DNA from: Streptomyces sp. CMB-StM0423
Lineage (GTDB): Bacteria > Actinomycetota > Actinomycetes > Streptomycetales > Streptomycetaceae
Length of the DNA stretch: 64,000 nucleotides
NCBI RefSeq assembly: GCF_002847285.1
Contig: NZ_CP025407.1
Span: 1,924,501 to 1,988,500 of the forward strand
Direction of reading: 5' to 3'
Shown here: positions 33,755 through 41,887 of the stretch, in pieces
Layout of the letters: every line of letters begins with the position of its first letter
How positions within the stretch are numbered: position 1 is the first letter of the stretch
Translations under genes and position numbers: made by a program
Notes under the pieces: model-generated
Database searches by the model: none
Seen by the model: the letters and a program-made list of their open reading frames with translations, nothing else
What the model was told of the DNA's origin: nothing

Positions 33755-34953
33755 CCCGCGGCTCCCACCCGCTGGTCCTGCTGCGCCGGCTGCTCGTCGC
33801 GTGCGCCTCGGCCGGCGTCGGCTTCCTGCTGCTGACCGCCCTGGGCCACGCCTCGCCCGAGCAACTGCTGTGGTGCGCCGCGCCGCTGGCGGCCACCGTC
33901 CAGTTCGCGGTGGCCGTGGCCCGTACCGACCCGCACGCCAGGCCGTCGCAGGCGCTGTCCTCCGCGGGCTTCGGCCCGGCCACGGCGCCGGTGGTCGCCG
34001 CGGTGACGACGGCGGTGTCGTGTTTGCTGGGCAGCGCGCTGGCGCTGCTGTTCTTCCTGCATCTGCGCGGCGAGCTGTCGGGGCTGCCGTTCGACGGCGC
34101 CGCGGCCGCGCTCCTCGGCGCCGGCGGCCCGCTGCCCGTCGTCGGCGCGCTCACGCTGCTCGCCTGCGTACCGGCGCTGGCCGCGGCGGCGAGCGCGGCG
34201 AGCCTGCGCCCGCGGCGTACGGCCGCGCAGGGCTCCGCCGCGGCGGCGGCCCGGCTGCGGGCCCGGCGCGAGGCGGCAGACGCGACCGGGGTGGCCCTGG
34301 CCGCACCGCGGCCGGGCGGCGACGACCCGCCGGTCCCCGCCGACCTGCCGTGGGGCACCGCGCTGGCGACGACGGGCCTGGCCCTCGGCGCGTACGCGGG
34401 CAGCTTCGCGAGCGCCGGCGACGGCGCGGCGCTGAAGCTGCCGCTGCCCGGCGGCTCCGGCGACGCGGCGCCCGCGGTCGTCGCGAGCTGGGCGCTGATC
34501 GCGGCGGGCCTGATCCTCGCGGGCCCCGGCATCGTCCACCTGTGCGGCCGGCTGCTGTGCGCGCTGCGCCCTGGTGCGCTGCGGCTGCTCGCCGGGCGGG
34601 TGCTCCAGCAGGAGGCCCGCCGGGTGGGCCACCCGCTGGGCGCGCTGTGTGCGGTGGCGGCGGGCGGGGTGCTGTGCACGCTGGTGTGGCCGGACGGCGA
34701 CGACGCCCGGTCGCTGGGCCCGTTGACGGTGCTGGGCGCGGCCCTGGTGGTGGGCTGCGCGGTGGCGACGGCGGGCATGGCGGCGCTGGAGTCCAAACGC
34801 GCCCGTACCCACGCCACCACGGCCCTGCTCCGCCTGGGCGCCTCCCCCCGCCTGCTGCGCCGCGCGGCGCTGCTCCGCACGACGGTCCTCCTGGCGGTCT
34901 TCGCCCCCCTCGCCCTGGCCCTGGGCGAACTGGCGTCACTGCCGCTGCGCTAG
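33736..34953 (+). CDS. ABC transporter permease (FtsX-like), partner of the degenerate ATPase
   Basis: A 405-residue membrane protein from GTG 33736 (GGAGGAC upstream), overlapping the ATPase gene by 19 bases. About ten hydrophobic segments with Arg-rich cytoplasmic loops (SLRPRRTAAQ and SKRARTH). The C-terminal ALLRLGASPRLLRRAALLRTT resembles the coupling loop between the last FtsX-type helices (LGASR-R). No large extracellular MacB domain. Function and substrate unknown; very Ala/Leu-rich. Confidence 0.78.
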   Translation: MLSLRLARGSHPLVLLRRLLVACASAGVGFLLLTALGHASPEQLLWCAAPLAATVQFAVAVARTDPHARPSQALSSAGFGPATAPVVAAVTTAVSCLLGSALALLFFLHLRGELSGLPFDGAAAALLGAGGPLPVVGALTLLACVPALAAAASAASLRPRRTAAQGSAAAAARLRARREAADATGVALAAPRPGGDDPPVPADLPWGTALATTGLALGAYAGSFASAGDGAALKLPLPGGSGDAAPAVVASWALIAAGLILAGPGIVHLCGRLLCALRPGALRLLAGRVLQQEARRVGHPLGALCAVAAGGVLCTLVWPDGDDARSLGPLTVLGAALVVGCAVATAGMAALESKRARTHATTALLRLGASPRLLRRAALLRTTVLLAVFAPLALALGELASLPLR

Positions 34954-35073
34954 GGGTGCGGCGGACGGCCCTTCCTCCCCTGTGCGGGGGGCTCCCCCGT
35001 CCCCCGCGGGAGCGCCCGCGGTTCGCTCGGGCGCGTGACGACCCGGGGGGTGCCCGCTGCCTAGCCTCCCCGC

Positions 35074-36255
35074 ATGACGACGTACGGAGACATCCGCGCC
35101 CGGCGCCTCCTCGCCGCCCTGCTCGGGCCGGTGCTGCTGGCGGCGCTGGCCGCGTGCGGGGCGGACCGCGACCGGGACGTGCGGGGCGACGGCGCAGCCG
35201 GGATACGGACGCAAGGCCGTGCCGGCGACCCGGCCACCGGTGCCGTGGAGAAGTACCTCGACGAGGTGTGGCCGGCAGACGCCCCCGGCACCGTCGTCGC
35301 CGCCCGCGGCGGCACGGCGGTGACCTGCTCGGGCCGCGGGCCCGCCGACCCCGGGACCGGTGCCCGCGCGGGCTGCGACACCGTGTACGACATCGCGTCG
35401 ATGACCAAGCAGTTCACCGCCGCCGCGATCGTCAGGCTCCAGACCGAGGGGAAGCTGCGCGTCACCGACCCGCTCTCCCGCCACCTCGACGGCGTGCCCG
35501 CGGGCAAGCGCGGCATCACCCTGCACCACCTCCTCACCCACACCGCGGGACTGCCCGAGTCCCTCGGCGACGACTACGACCCGCTCTCCCGCGCCGAGTT
35601 GGTCTCCGGTGCCCTCGCCGCCCCGCTCCAGTCGCCGCCCGGCGAGCGCTACGCGTACTCCAACACCGGCTACAGCCTCCTCGCCGCCGTCGTGGAGGAG
35701 GCGTCCGGCACCGGCTACGAGACGTATCTCGCCGGCCACCTCTTCCGCCCCGCCGGCATGACCGCCACCGGCTACGTCCTCCCCGACTGGGACCGGGACC
35801 GTATCGCCGTCGAGTACGACCGCAAGGGCCGCCCGCAGGGCCGGCCGGTGGACCACCCCTGGGCGGATGACGGCCCGTACTGGAACCTCCGCGGCAACGG
35901 CGGCATGCTCTCCACCGCCCGCGACCTGCTCCGCTGGCACCGCGCCCTCCTCGGCGACCGCGTCCTGCCGGTGAAGGCACGGCACCTGCTCTTCAAGCGG
36001 TACGTCCCCGAAGGCGGCGGCGCCGATTCCTTCTACGGCTACGGCTGGAGCCTGCTCGACCTCGGCGGCGCCCCGGTCGCCACCCACGACGGCGGCAACG
36101 ACCGGTCCTCGGGGCGCGTCGCCCGCTTCCTGGACGACGGCACGCTGGTCTTCTGGATCAGCAACGCCGCGACCCGCGCGGGCGCCTGGGATCTCCCCGC
36201 CCTGGACCGGGAGTTGACGACGGGAATCGCCGAACGGGTGCACCACGGCGCCTAG
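35074..36255 (+). CDS. Secreted serine hydrolase, class C beta-lactamase/DD-peptidase fold
   Basis: A 393-residue lipoprotein: N-terminal hydrophobic segment with lipobox LAAC near residue 28, then a beta-lactamase domain with catalytic SMTK (Ser109-Lys112), tyrosine motif YSN and a C-terminal HDGG in place of KTG. GNGGMLSTARDLLRWHRALL is typical of this fold (EstB, D-aminopeptidase and AmpC relatives). TAGCCT lies exactly six bases before ATG 35074 and no Shine-Dalgarno is present, so the mRNA is probably leaderless. Likely acts on peptides or esters outside the cell; true beta-lactamase activity is not implied. Confidence 0.87.
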   Translation: MTTYGDIRARRLLAALLGPVLLAALAACGADRDRDVRGDGAAGIRTQGRAGDPATGAVEKYLDEVWPADAPGTVVAARGGTAVTCSGRGPADPGTGARAGCDTVYDIASMTKQFTAAAIVRLQTEGKLRVTDPLSRHLDGVPAGKRGITLHHLLTHTAGLPESLGDDYDPLSRAELVSGALAAPLQSPPGERYAYSNTGYSLLAAVVEEASGTGYETYLAGHLFRPAGMTATGYVLPDWDRDRIAVEYDRKGRPQGRPVDHPWADDGPYWNLRGNGGMLSTARDLLRWHRALLGDRVLPVKARHLLFKRYVPEGGGADSFYGYGWSLLDLGGAPVATHDGGNDRSSGRVARFLDDGTLVFWISNAATRAGAWDLPALDRELTTGIAERVHHGA

Positions 36256-36264
36256 TGTGGGCGC

Positions 36265-37368
36265 ATGCCGCACTCCCCTTTCGAGATCGAGTCCCTGGCC
36301 GAGTTCGACACCGCCGTCACCTCCGGTTCCATCAGCGGGTTCCGCGTGCAGTCCGTCGATCTGACGGACCGCACGCGGCTGCTGCTCACCGCCGACGTGC
36401 ACGGCGCGGTGTTCCTCGGCTGCCCGATGGCCGAGGAGGCGGCGCACCGCGTGCAGCGCGACGGCGCGCTGGTCTTCCCCGTCGTGCCGGATCTGCCGTT
36501 CGATCCGTACCGGGGCGCGCTCTACACCCCGGACGAGCTGTTCGCGGGCCTGGCGCGGGGGTATGAGCAGACGCCGGACGCCCGCTCGTACGCCTGGTTC
36601 GAGCGCACCCGCGCCGAGCACGACATATTCGCCGCCGTCATACGCGGCATGCACGACGAGTCGATGTCCAACGCGCTGGACGAGCGGCTGCGCGCCTGCC
36701 GCCCCGTCGTCGGCGTCATGGGCGGGCACGCGCTGGAGCGCGGCGGCGAGGACTACGCGGGCGCGGCCCGGCTGGGCCGGGCGCTGGTGCGCGCCGGGTT
36801 CGACGTGGCCACGGGCGGCGGCCCCGGCGCGATGGAGGCGGCCAACCTGGGCGCGTACGCGGCGGAGTTCGACGACGCGATGCTGGCCGAGGCGGTGCGG
36901 ATGCTGGGCAAGGCGCCGTCGTTCACGCCCTCGGTGGCCCAGTGGGCCGAGGCGGCGTTCGCGGTACGGGAGCGGTGGCCGGGCGGCGGCGACTCGATCG
37001 GCATCCCCACCTGGTTCTACGGCCACGAGCCGCCGAACGCCTTCGCGGGGCACATCGCGAAGTACTTCGCGAACGCGCTGCGCGAGGACGGGCTGCTGGC
37101 CCGCAGCACCGCGGGCGTGGTGTTCCTGCCGGGGGCGGCGGGCACGGTGCAGGAGATCTTCGACGCGGCGACGCCCAACTACTACGAGTCGCGCGGCGAG
37201 CCGCGGCCGATGGTGCTGGTGGGCCGCGCCCACTGGTCGGCGCGGCTGCCGGCGTGGCAGTTGCTGTCGGCGCTGGCGGACGGCCGGCCGATGGCGCCGC
37301 GGATCGCGCTGGTCGACGCGGTGGACGAGGCGCCGGAGGCGCTGCTGAAGATGGGCGCCGCCGGCTAG
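36265..37368 (+). CDS. LOG-family Rossmann-fold protein
   Basis: A 367-residue protein of the lysine-decarboxylase-like LOG/PpnN superfamily. The nucleotide loop GGGPGAMEAANLG (about residue 190) is canonical; the second motif is PGAAGTVQEIFDA where PGGxGTxxE is usual. The N-terminal 110 residues are an extension present in the long (YgdH-like) group. Such proteins cleave the N-glycosidic bond of nucleoside 5'-monophosphates. TAGTGT lies six bases upstream of ATG 36265 with no Shine-Dalgarno. The stop overlaps the convergent kinase stop (CTAG). Confidence 0.83.
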   Translation: MPHSPFEIESLAEFDTAVTSGSISGFRVQSVDLTDRTRLLLTADVHGAVFLGCPMAEEAAHRVQRDGALVFPVVPDLPFDPYRGALYTPDELFAGLARGYEQTPDARSYAWFERTRAEHDIFAAVIRGMHDESMSNALDERLRACRPVVGVMGGHALERGGEDYAGAARLGRALVRAGFDVATGGGPGAMEAANLGAYAAEFDDAMLAEAVRMLGKAPSFTPSVAQWAEAAFAVRERWPGGGDSIGIPTWFYGHEPPNAFAGHIAKYFANALREDGLLARSTAGVVFLPGAAGTVQEIFDAATPNYYESRGEPRPMVLVGRAHWSARLPAWQLLSALADGRPMAPRIALVDAVDEAPEALLKMGAAG

Positions 37369-38654
37369 GACGCGGCCTGTGCGCGCTGCCCGGCGTGCTT
37401 TCCGGCTTCCTGCCCGGCGTGCCGTCCTGCGTCCGGGTCCGGCGGCAGCGTGACCGTCACCGTGAGCCCGCCGCCGTCGCGGGGGCGGGCGTCCGCGTCC
37501 CCGCCGTGGGCGCGCGCGACGGCCCGTACGATCGACAGCCCCAGCCCGGCCCCGCCGCCGGTGACCAGCCGGTCGGCGCCGAGGCGGCGGAACGGCTCGA
37601 AGAGGGCGGGGATCTCGTACGGGGGCACGGTGGGCCCGGTGTTGGCAACCCGGAGCCCGGCCCGGCCGCCCGGGCCGGTGCCGCAGGTGACGCGGACGTG
37701 CCCGCCCGCGCCGGAGTTGTGGCGGACGCCGTTCTCGACCAGGTTGTGCACCAGCCGCTCCAGCAGCAGCGCGTCGCCCGCGGTCCACGCCTCCGCGGTC
37801 TCCGCGGTCACCTCGATCCCGGCCTTCGCCGCCGCGGAAACGGCCTGGGCGACGACGTGGGTGACGATGTCGGCGAGGTCGACGGGGTGCCGTTCGGTGA
37901 TCTCGTTCTCGGAGGAGGCCAGGAGCAGCAGCCCGCTGATGAGCCGCTCGTGGCGGGAGTTGATCTGCAGCAGGTCCTCGCCCAGCCGCCGGATGTCCGC
38001 GGAGGCGGCGGGCCGGTGCATCGCGGTCTCGACGAGGGCGCGGCCGAGGGTGAGCGGGGTGCGCAGCTCGTGGGAGGCGTTGGCGACGAAGCGGCGCTGG
38101 CCGTCGAAGGAGCGGTCGAGCCGTTCGACCATGGTGTCGAAGGTGTCGGCGAGTTCCTTGACCTCGTCGTCTGGGCCGGCGAGCGCGATGCGTTCGTGCA
38201 GCCCGCGGCCGGCGGCGGGGGCGTCGGCGATCCGCCGGGCGGTGTCGGTGACGCGGTGCAGCGGGGCGAGGACCCGGCCGGCGACGAGCCAGCCGGAGCC
38301 GGCCGCGGCGGCGCCGACGACGAGGAGGGCGATGCCGCCCTGGGTGAGGAGGGAGGTGCCCGCGGCGTCGCGCAGGACGTCCTCGCGGCTCTCCGTGAAT
38401 CGCTGGTGTTCAGGCCCGGGTCCGGGACCGGCGTCGGGACCGGGGGCGCGGGCGGGGGTGCCCGTCGGTGCCGCGGAGGGTTCCGCGGAGCTGCTGCTGA
38501 AGGTGCCGCCGGCGCCGAGGCGGGCGTTGAACAGGACGTAGGTGAGGCCGAGGAGTACGGCGCCTGCGGCCAGGAACATGGCCCCGTAGACGAGCGTCAG
38601 CCGGGCGCGCAGGGTGAAGCGCCGCGGCCGGAGCGGGGTGCGCGGGCCGCTCAT
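37365..38654 (-). CDS. Two-component sensor histidine kinase
   Basis: A 429-residue membrane kinase. Two hydrophobic segments (about 20-45 and 115-140) flank an extracellular loop of about 65 residues rich in Ser/Pro/Gly; a HAMP domain follows, then the H-box FVANASHELRTPLT (His195) and the catalytic domain with NLVENGVRHN (N-box) and GGAGLGLSIV (G-box). ATG 38654 overlaps the response-regulator stop (ATGA). Divergent from a MacB-type exporter operon, suggesting it senses a compound that the exporter handles, for example a membrane-active peptide. Confidence 0.92.
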   Translation of the reverse strand: MSGPRTPLRPRRFTLRARLTLVYGAMFLAAGAVLLGLTYVLFNARLGAGGTFSSSSAEPSAAPTGTPARAPGPDAGPGPGPEHQRFTESREDVLRDAAGTSLLTQGGIALLVVGAAAAGSGWLVAGRVLAPLHRVTDTARRIADAPAAGRGLHERIALAGPDDEVKELADTFDTMVERLDRSFDGQRRFVANASHELRTPLTLGRALVETAMHRPAASADIRRLGEDLLQINSRHERLISGLLLLASSENEITERHPVDLADIVTHVVAQAVSAAAKAGIEVTAETAEAWTAGDALLLERLVHNLVENGVRHNSGAGGHVRVTCGTGPGGRAGLRVANTGPTVPPYEIPALFEPFRRLGADRLVTGGGAGLGLSIVRAVARAHGGDADARPRDGGGLTVTVTLPPDPDAGRHAGQEAGKHAGQRAQAAS

Positions 38655-39307
38655 GGGATGCGGTATCCGACGCCGGTGACGGTCTCGACGACGGGCGGCT
38701 CGCCGAGCTTGCGGCGCAGCTTGAGCACCGCGAGGCGGACGGCGCCGGTGAAGGGGTCGGCGTGCTCGTCCCACGCCTTCTCCAGCAGGAGTTCCGCGGA
38801 GACCGGGGCGCCCTCCGCGCGGAGCAGTTCGGCGAGGACGGCGAACTCCTTGCGGGACAGGGGCACATAGCGCCCGTCGCGTACGACCTCGTGCCTGGCC
38901 GGGTCCAGGGCGATCCCGGCGCGGCGGAGCACGGGCGGCGCGGCGGGCCGGGCGCGGCGGCCGAGGGCGTGGACGCGGGCGGCGAGTTCGGGGAAGGCGA
39001 ACGGCTTGGTGAGGTAGTCGTCGGCGCCGAGGCCGAGTCCCGCAACGCGGTCGGCGACGTCGGCGGAGGCGGTGAGCATCAGCACGCGCGCGGCCGAGCC
39101 GGAGCGGACGAGGCCGCGGCAGACGTCGTCGCCGTGGACGGCGGGCAGGTCGCGGTCGAGGACGACGACGTCGTAGTCGTGGACGGCGGCGCGCTCCAGC
39201 GCGGCGGCGCCGTCGTACGCGACGTCGACGGCGTGCGCCTCGGCGCGCAGCCACTCGCGGACCGCGGCGGCGAGCACCGGCTCGTCTTCGGCGACCAGCA
39301 CCCTCAT
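38651..39307 (-). CDS. OmpR-family response regulator
   Basis: A 218-residue regulator with a receiver domain (acidic pair EDE at 7-9, phospho-acceptor Asp51 in VVVLDRDLP, conserved KPF) and a C-terminal OmpR winged helix (LAVLKLRRKLGEPPVVETVTGVGYRIP). It is translationally coupled to the kinase. The 194-bp region up to the divergent lipoprotein gene contains repeated CGGCGRGGAAAC motifs that are good candidates for its binding site. Confidence 0.93.
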   Translation of the reverse strand: MRVLVAEDEPVLAAAVREWLRAEAHAVDVAYDGAAALERAAVHDYDVVVLDRDLPAVHGDDVCRGLVRSGSAARVLMLTASADVADRVAGLGLGADDYLTKPFAFPELAARVHALGRRARPAAPPVLRRAGIALDPARHEVVRDGRYVPLSRKEFAVLAELLRAEGAPVSAELLLEKAWDEHADPFTGAVRLAVLKLRRKLGEPPVVETVTGVGYRIP

Positions 39308-39356
39308 CGGCGGCCTCCCGTAGCTGGGTTCGAAGGCTCATGGTGGCGAACGACGC

Positions 39357-39431
39357 GTTTCCTCGCCGTTAGGAGACGGCGTGCGGAGTCGGGCGGGAGG
39401 CGGGCCCGTACGGCGGAAACGGCGGGGAAAC
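39357..39431. promoter_or_regulatory. Repeated CGGCGRGGAAAC motif between response regulator and exporter operon
   Basis: CGGCGGGGAAAC at 39420-39431 on the plus strand, a shortened copy CGGCGGAAAC at 39411-39420 (the two GGAAAC cores are 11 bp apart), and an inverted copy CGGCGAGGAAAC read on the minus strand at 39357-39368. OmpR-type regulators bind direct repeats with an 11-bp period, and the opposed copies face the two divergent genes. Confidence 0.45.
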
Positions 39432-39501
39432 GCGCCGCCGCGTTGCATCGGGCCGTACGGCGCGGGCGGCCCGGCCCGCGCCCCCGAAGAGGGAGACGAC
39501 G

Positions 39502-40050
39502 ATGCGACGACGTATGCGCACCGCGCTGGCGGCCCTGCCGCTGGCGCTCACCCTGGCCCTCGCGGGCTGCGGCTCCGGCGGCGGCGACGGGACGGTGGCG
39601 ACGGCGGGCGGCGAGAAGAAGAAGGGCGGCGGGAAGGACCCGGTCGCGGACGACATGGACGAGCAGATGCTGCAGTTCGCGCGGTGCCTGCGGGAGAACG
39701 GTGTGGACGTCCCGGACCCGGAGCCCGGGCAGGGCGTGAACCTGAATATGGACGGCGTCGGCGAGGCGAAGGCGGAGCGCGCCATGGAGGCGTGCCGGGA
39801 GTACGACCCGGCGACCACGTCGAAGAACGACCCGATCAGCAAGGAGCTGGAGGAGAAGCTGCGCGCGTACTCCCGCTGCATGCGGAGCAACGGCGTGGCC
39901 GACTTCCCGGATCCGGTGCCGGGCGGCGGGCTGCAGATGGACGGCGCGATCGAGCGGGACCCGGACTACGACGGGGCGGCGAAGGCGTGCAAGAAGCTGA
40001 TGCCGGCGGGCGAGGGCGAGAGCTCCACGAACGAGGTGGAGGGCGAATGA
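39502..40050 (+). CDS. Lipoprotein with duplicated CxRENG-type motif
   Basis: A 182-residue lipoprotein with signal peptide and lipobox LAGC near residue 23, then a Gly/Lys-rich spacer. The mature part contains two related segments: FARCLRENGVDVPDPEP (about residue 60) and YSRCMRSNGVADFPDPVP (about residue 125), so it looks like an internal duplication; each segment also has a second Cys (MEACREYD, AKACKKLM), suggesting two disulphides. GAGGGAG precedes ATG 39502. It is the first gene of the exporter operon and overlaps the adaptor start (ATGA). This type of lipoprotein is common beside Streptomyces MacB-like exporters. Confidence 0.85.
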   Translation: MRRRMRTALAALPLALTLALAGCGSGGGDGTVATAGGEKKKGGGKDPVADDMDEQMLQFARCLRENGVDVPDPEPGQGVNLNMDGVGEAKAERAMEACREYDPATTSKNDPISKELEEKLRAYSRCMRSNGVADFPDPVPGGGLQMDGAIERDPDYDGAAKACKKLMPAGEGESSTNEVEGE

Positions 40051-41219
40051 CCGCGCGGCCCGCCACCGCCCGGCAGGAGCCGGGCCCCGGGAACCCGCCC
40101 GGGGAAGACCCACCCGCCGCGGACCCGCCTCCCTCGCGCCGCGGCCGGCACCGCCGCAGGCGGCGGCGGATCGCCGCCGGGGCGGTGTTCCTCGCCGCGA
40201 CCGGCGGCGCCGCGGCGGCCGGACTCGGCCTCGGCGGCACCGGCGACCCGGCCGGTGCCGCGGACGGCGAACTGCCCCCGGCCACCGCCGAGGTGACCCG
40301 GGACACGCTGGTCGACACCCGCAGCGCCGACGCGGAGCTGGGCCATGGCCCGGCCACCGGCGCCGCCGCCCGCACCGGCGGCACGCTCACGCGACTGCCG
40401 CGCGCGGGCGCGCGGGTGGCCCGCGGCGAGGCGCTGTACGCGCTGGACGACGAGCCGGTGACCCTGCTGTACGGGGACCTGCCCGCGTACCGCGCGCTGG
40501 CACCCGGCACCGAGGGCACGGACGTGGCGCAACTGGAGCACAACCTGAGCGCACTCGGCTACACCGGCTTCACCGTGGACGACACGTACTCCGACGCCAC
40601 GGCCGCCGCCGTCCGCGACTGGCAGGACGACCTGGGCGCCGAGTCAACGGGCCGGGTGGAGCCGGAGCAGGTGGTGTTCGCGCCGGGCCCGGTCGTCGTG
40701 GCGAGCGTCGACGCGCAGCGCGGGGACCTCGTCGCACCGGGCGCCGACGTCCTCACGTACACCGGCACCGCCGTGGCCGTCACCGCGGAACTGGACGTCG
40801 CGGACCGGCGGCTCGCGCGGCGGGGCGCGGAGGTGGGCGTGGAGCTGCCGGACGGGCGGACGGTGCGCGGCACGGTCGGGGAGGTGTCCGTACGGACCCG
40901 GCCGGCCGAGGGCGAGGAGGAGGCGCAGACGGTCGTGGAGGTCGTCGTCCGGCTGAAGGGCGCGGAGGCGCGGAAGGCGGCGTCCGCGTACGACGAGGCG
41001 GGCGTGCACGTCGACTTCACCGCGGGCCGCCGCGAGGACGTGCTGACGGTGCCGGTCGCGGCGCTGCTGGCGCTGGCGGAGGGCGGCTTCGGCGTGGAGG
41101 TGGTGGCGGACGGCACGACGCGGTACGTACCGGTGGAGACGGGCCTGTTCGCCGGCGGCCGGGTCGAGGTCTCGGGCCCGGGCCTGACGGCGGGCACGAA
41201 GGTGGGCGTGCCGCGGTGA
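40047..41219 (+). CDS. Periplasmic adaptor (MacA/HlyD-like) with peptidoglycan-binding domain
   Basis: A 390-residue protein: Pro/Arg-rich cytoplasmic start, one transmembrane segment (about residues 42-68), a HlyD/biotinyl-like half-motif (GTLTRLPRAGARVARGEALYALD), then a peptidoglycan-binding helical domain (DVAQLEHNLSALGYTG, TAAAVRDWQDDLG) inserted before the beta-barrel part. The C-terminus (VPVAALLALAEGGFGVEVV) matches membrane-fusion proteins. It probably links the ABC exporter to the cell wall. ATGA overlap with the lipoprotein gene and GTGA overlap with the ATPase gene make one operon. Confidence 0.85.
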   Translation: MTARPATARQEPGPGNPPGEDPPAADPPPSRRGRHRRRRRRIAAGAVFLAATGGAAAAGLGLGGTGDPAGAADGELPPATAEVTRDTLVDTRSADAELGHGPATGAAARTGGTLTRLPRAGARVARGEALYALDDEPVTLLYGDLPAYRALAPGTEGTDVAQLEHNLSALGYTGFTVDDTYSDATAAAVRDWQDDLGAESTGRVEPEQVVFAPGPVVVASVDAQRGDLVAPGADVLTYTGTAVAVTAELDVADRRLARRGAEVGVELPDGRTVRGTVGEVSVRTRPAEGEEEAQTVVEVVVRLKGAEARKAASAYDEAGVHVDFTAGRREDVLTVPVAALLALAEGGFGVEVVADGTTRYVPVETGLFAGGRVEVSGPGLTAGTKVGVPR

Positions 41220-41887
41220 TCGAGCTGACGAACGTGACGAAGACCTACCCGGGCGGCGTCACCGCGCTCGCCGGGGTCTCCCTGCGCGTGGCCGCGGGCG
41301 AACTCGTCGCCGTCACCGGCCCTTCGGGGTCGGGGAAGTCGACGATGCTGCACGTCCTGGGCACCCTGGACCGCCCCACGTCGGGCGGGGTGCGGATCGC
41401 CGGGTACGACGTGGGCGCGCTGTCCGACGCCGGCCTGTCCGCGCTGCGCGCCCACCGGATCGGCTTCGTCTTCCAGCAGTTCCACCTCGCGGGCGGCACG
41501 TCGGCCCTCGACAACGTCGCCGACGGCCTCCTCTACACCGGCCTGCGCCCGGCGGAGCGCCGCCGCCGCGCGGAGCGGGTGCTGCACCGGGTGGGCCTGG
41601 GCCACCGCATGGAGCACCGGCCGCACGAACTGTCGGGCGGCGAGCGGCAGCGGGTCGCGGTGGCCCGCGCGGTGGCGGGGGACCCGCCGCTGCTGCTGGC
41701 GGACGAGCCGACGGGGGCGCTGGACACGGCGTCGGGCGCGGGGGTGGTGGAGCTGCTGCGGGAGCTGAACGGGGCGGGGACGACGGTGGTGGTGATCACG
41801 CACGAGCGGGAGCTGGCGGCGGCGCTGCCGCGGCAGGTGCGGTTGCGGGACGGCAGGCTGGAGCAGGAGGGGGCGATGACGAAGTGA
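41216..41887 (+). CDS. MacB-type ABC exporter ATP-binding protein
   Basis: A 223-residue ATPase. Walker A GPSGSGKST (about 38-46), Q-loop FVFQQFHL, signature LSGGERQRVAVARA, Walker B LLLADEPTGALD and H-loop VITHE are all intact, in contrast to the degenerate ATPase at 32936. Starts at GTG 41216 overlapping the adaptor stop. Belongs to the LolD/MacB group that drives mechanotransmission rather than bulk substrate import. Confidence 0.92.
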   Translation: MIELTNVTKTYPGGVTALAGVSLRVAAGELVAVTGPSGSGKSTMLHVLGTLDRPTSGGVRIAGYDVGALSDAGLSALRAHRIGFVFQQFHLAGGTSALDNVADGLLYTGLRPAERRRRAERVLHRVGLGHRMEHRPHELSGGERQRVAVARAVAGDPPLLLADEPTGALDTASGAGVVELLRELNGAGTTVVVITHERELAAALPRQVRLRDGRLEQEGAMTK

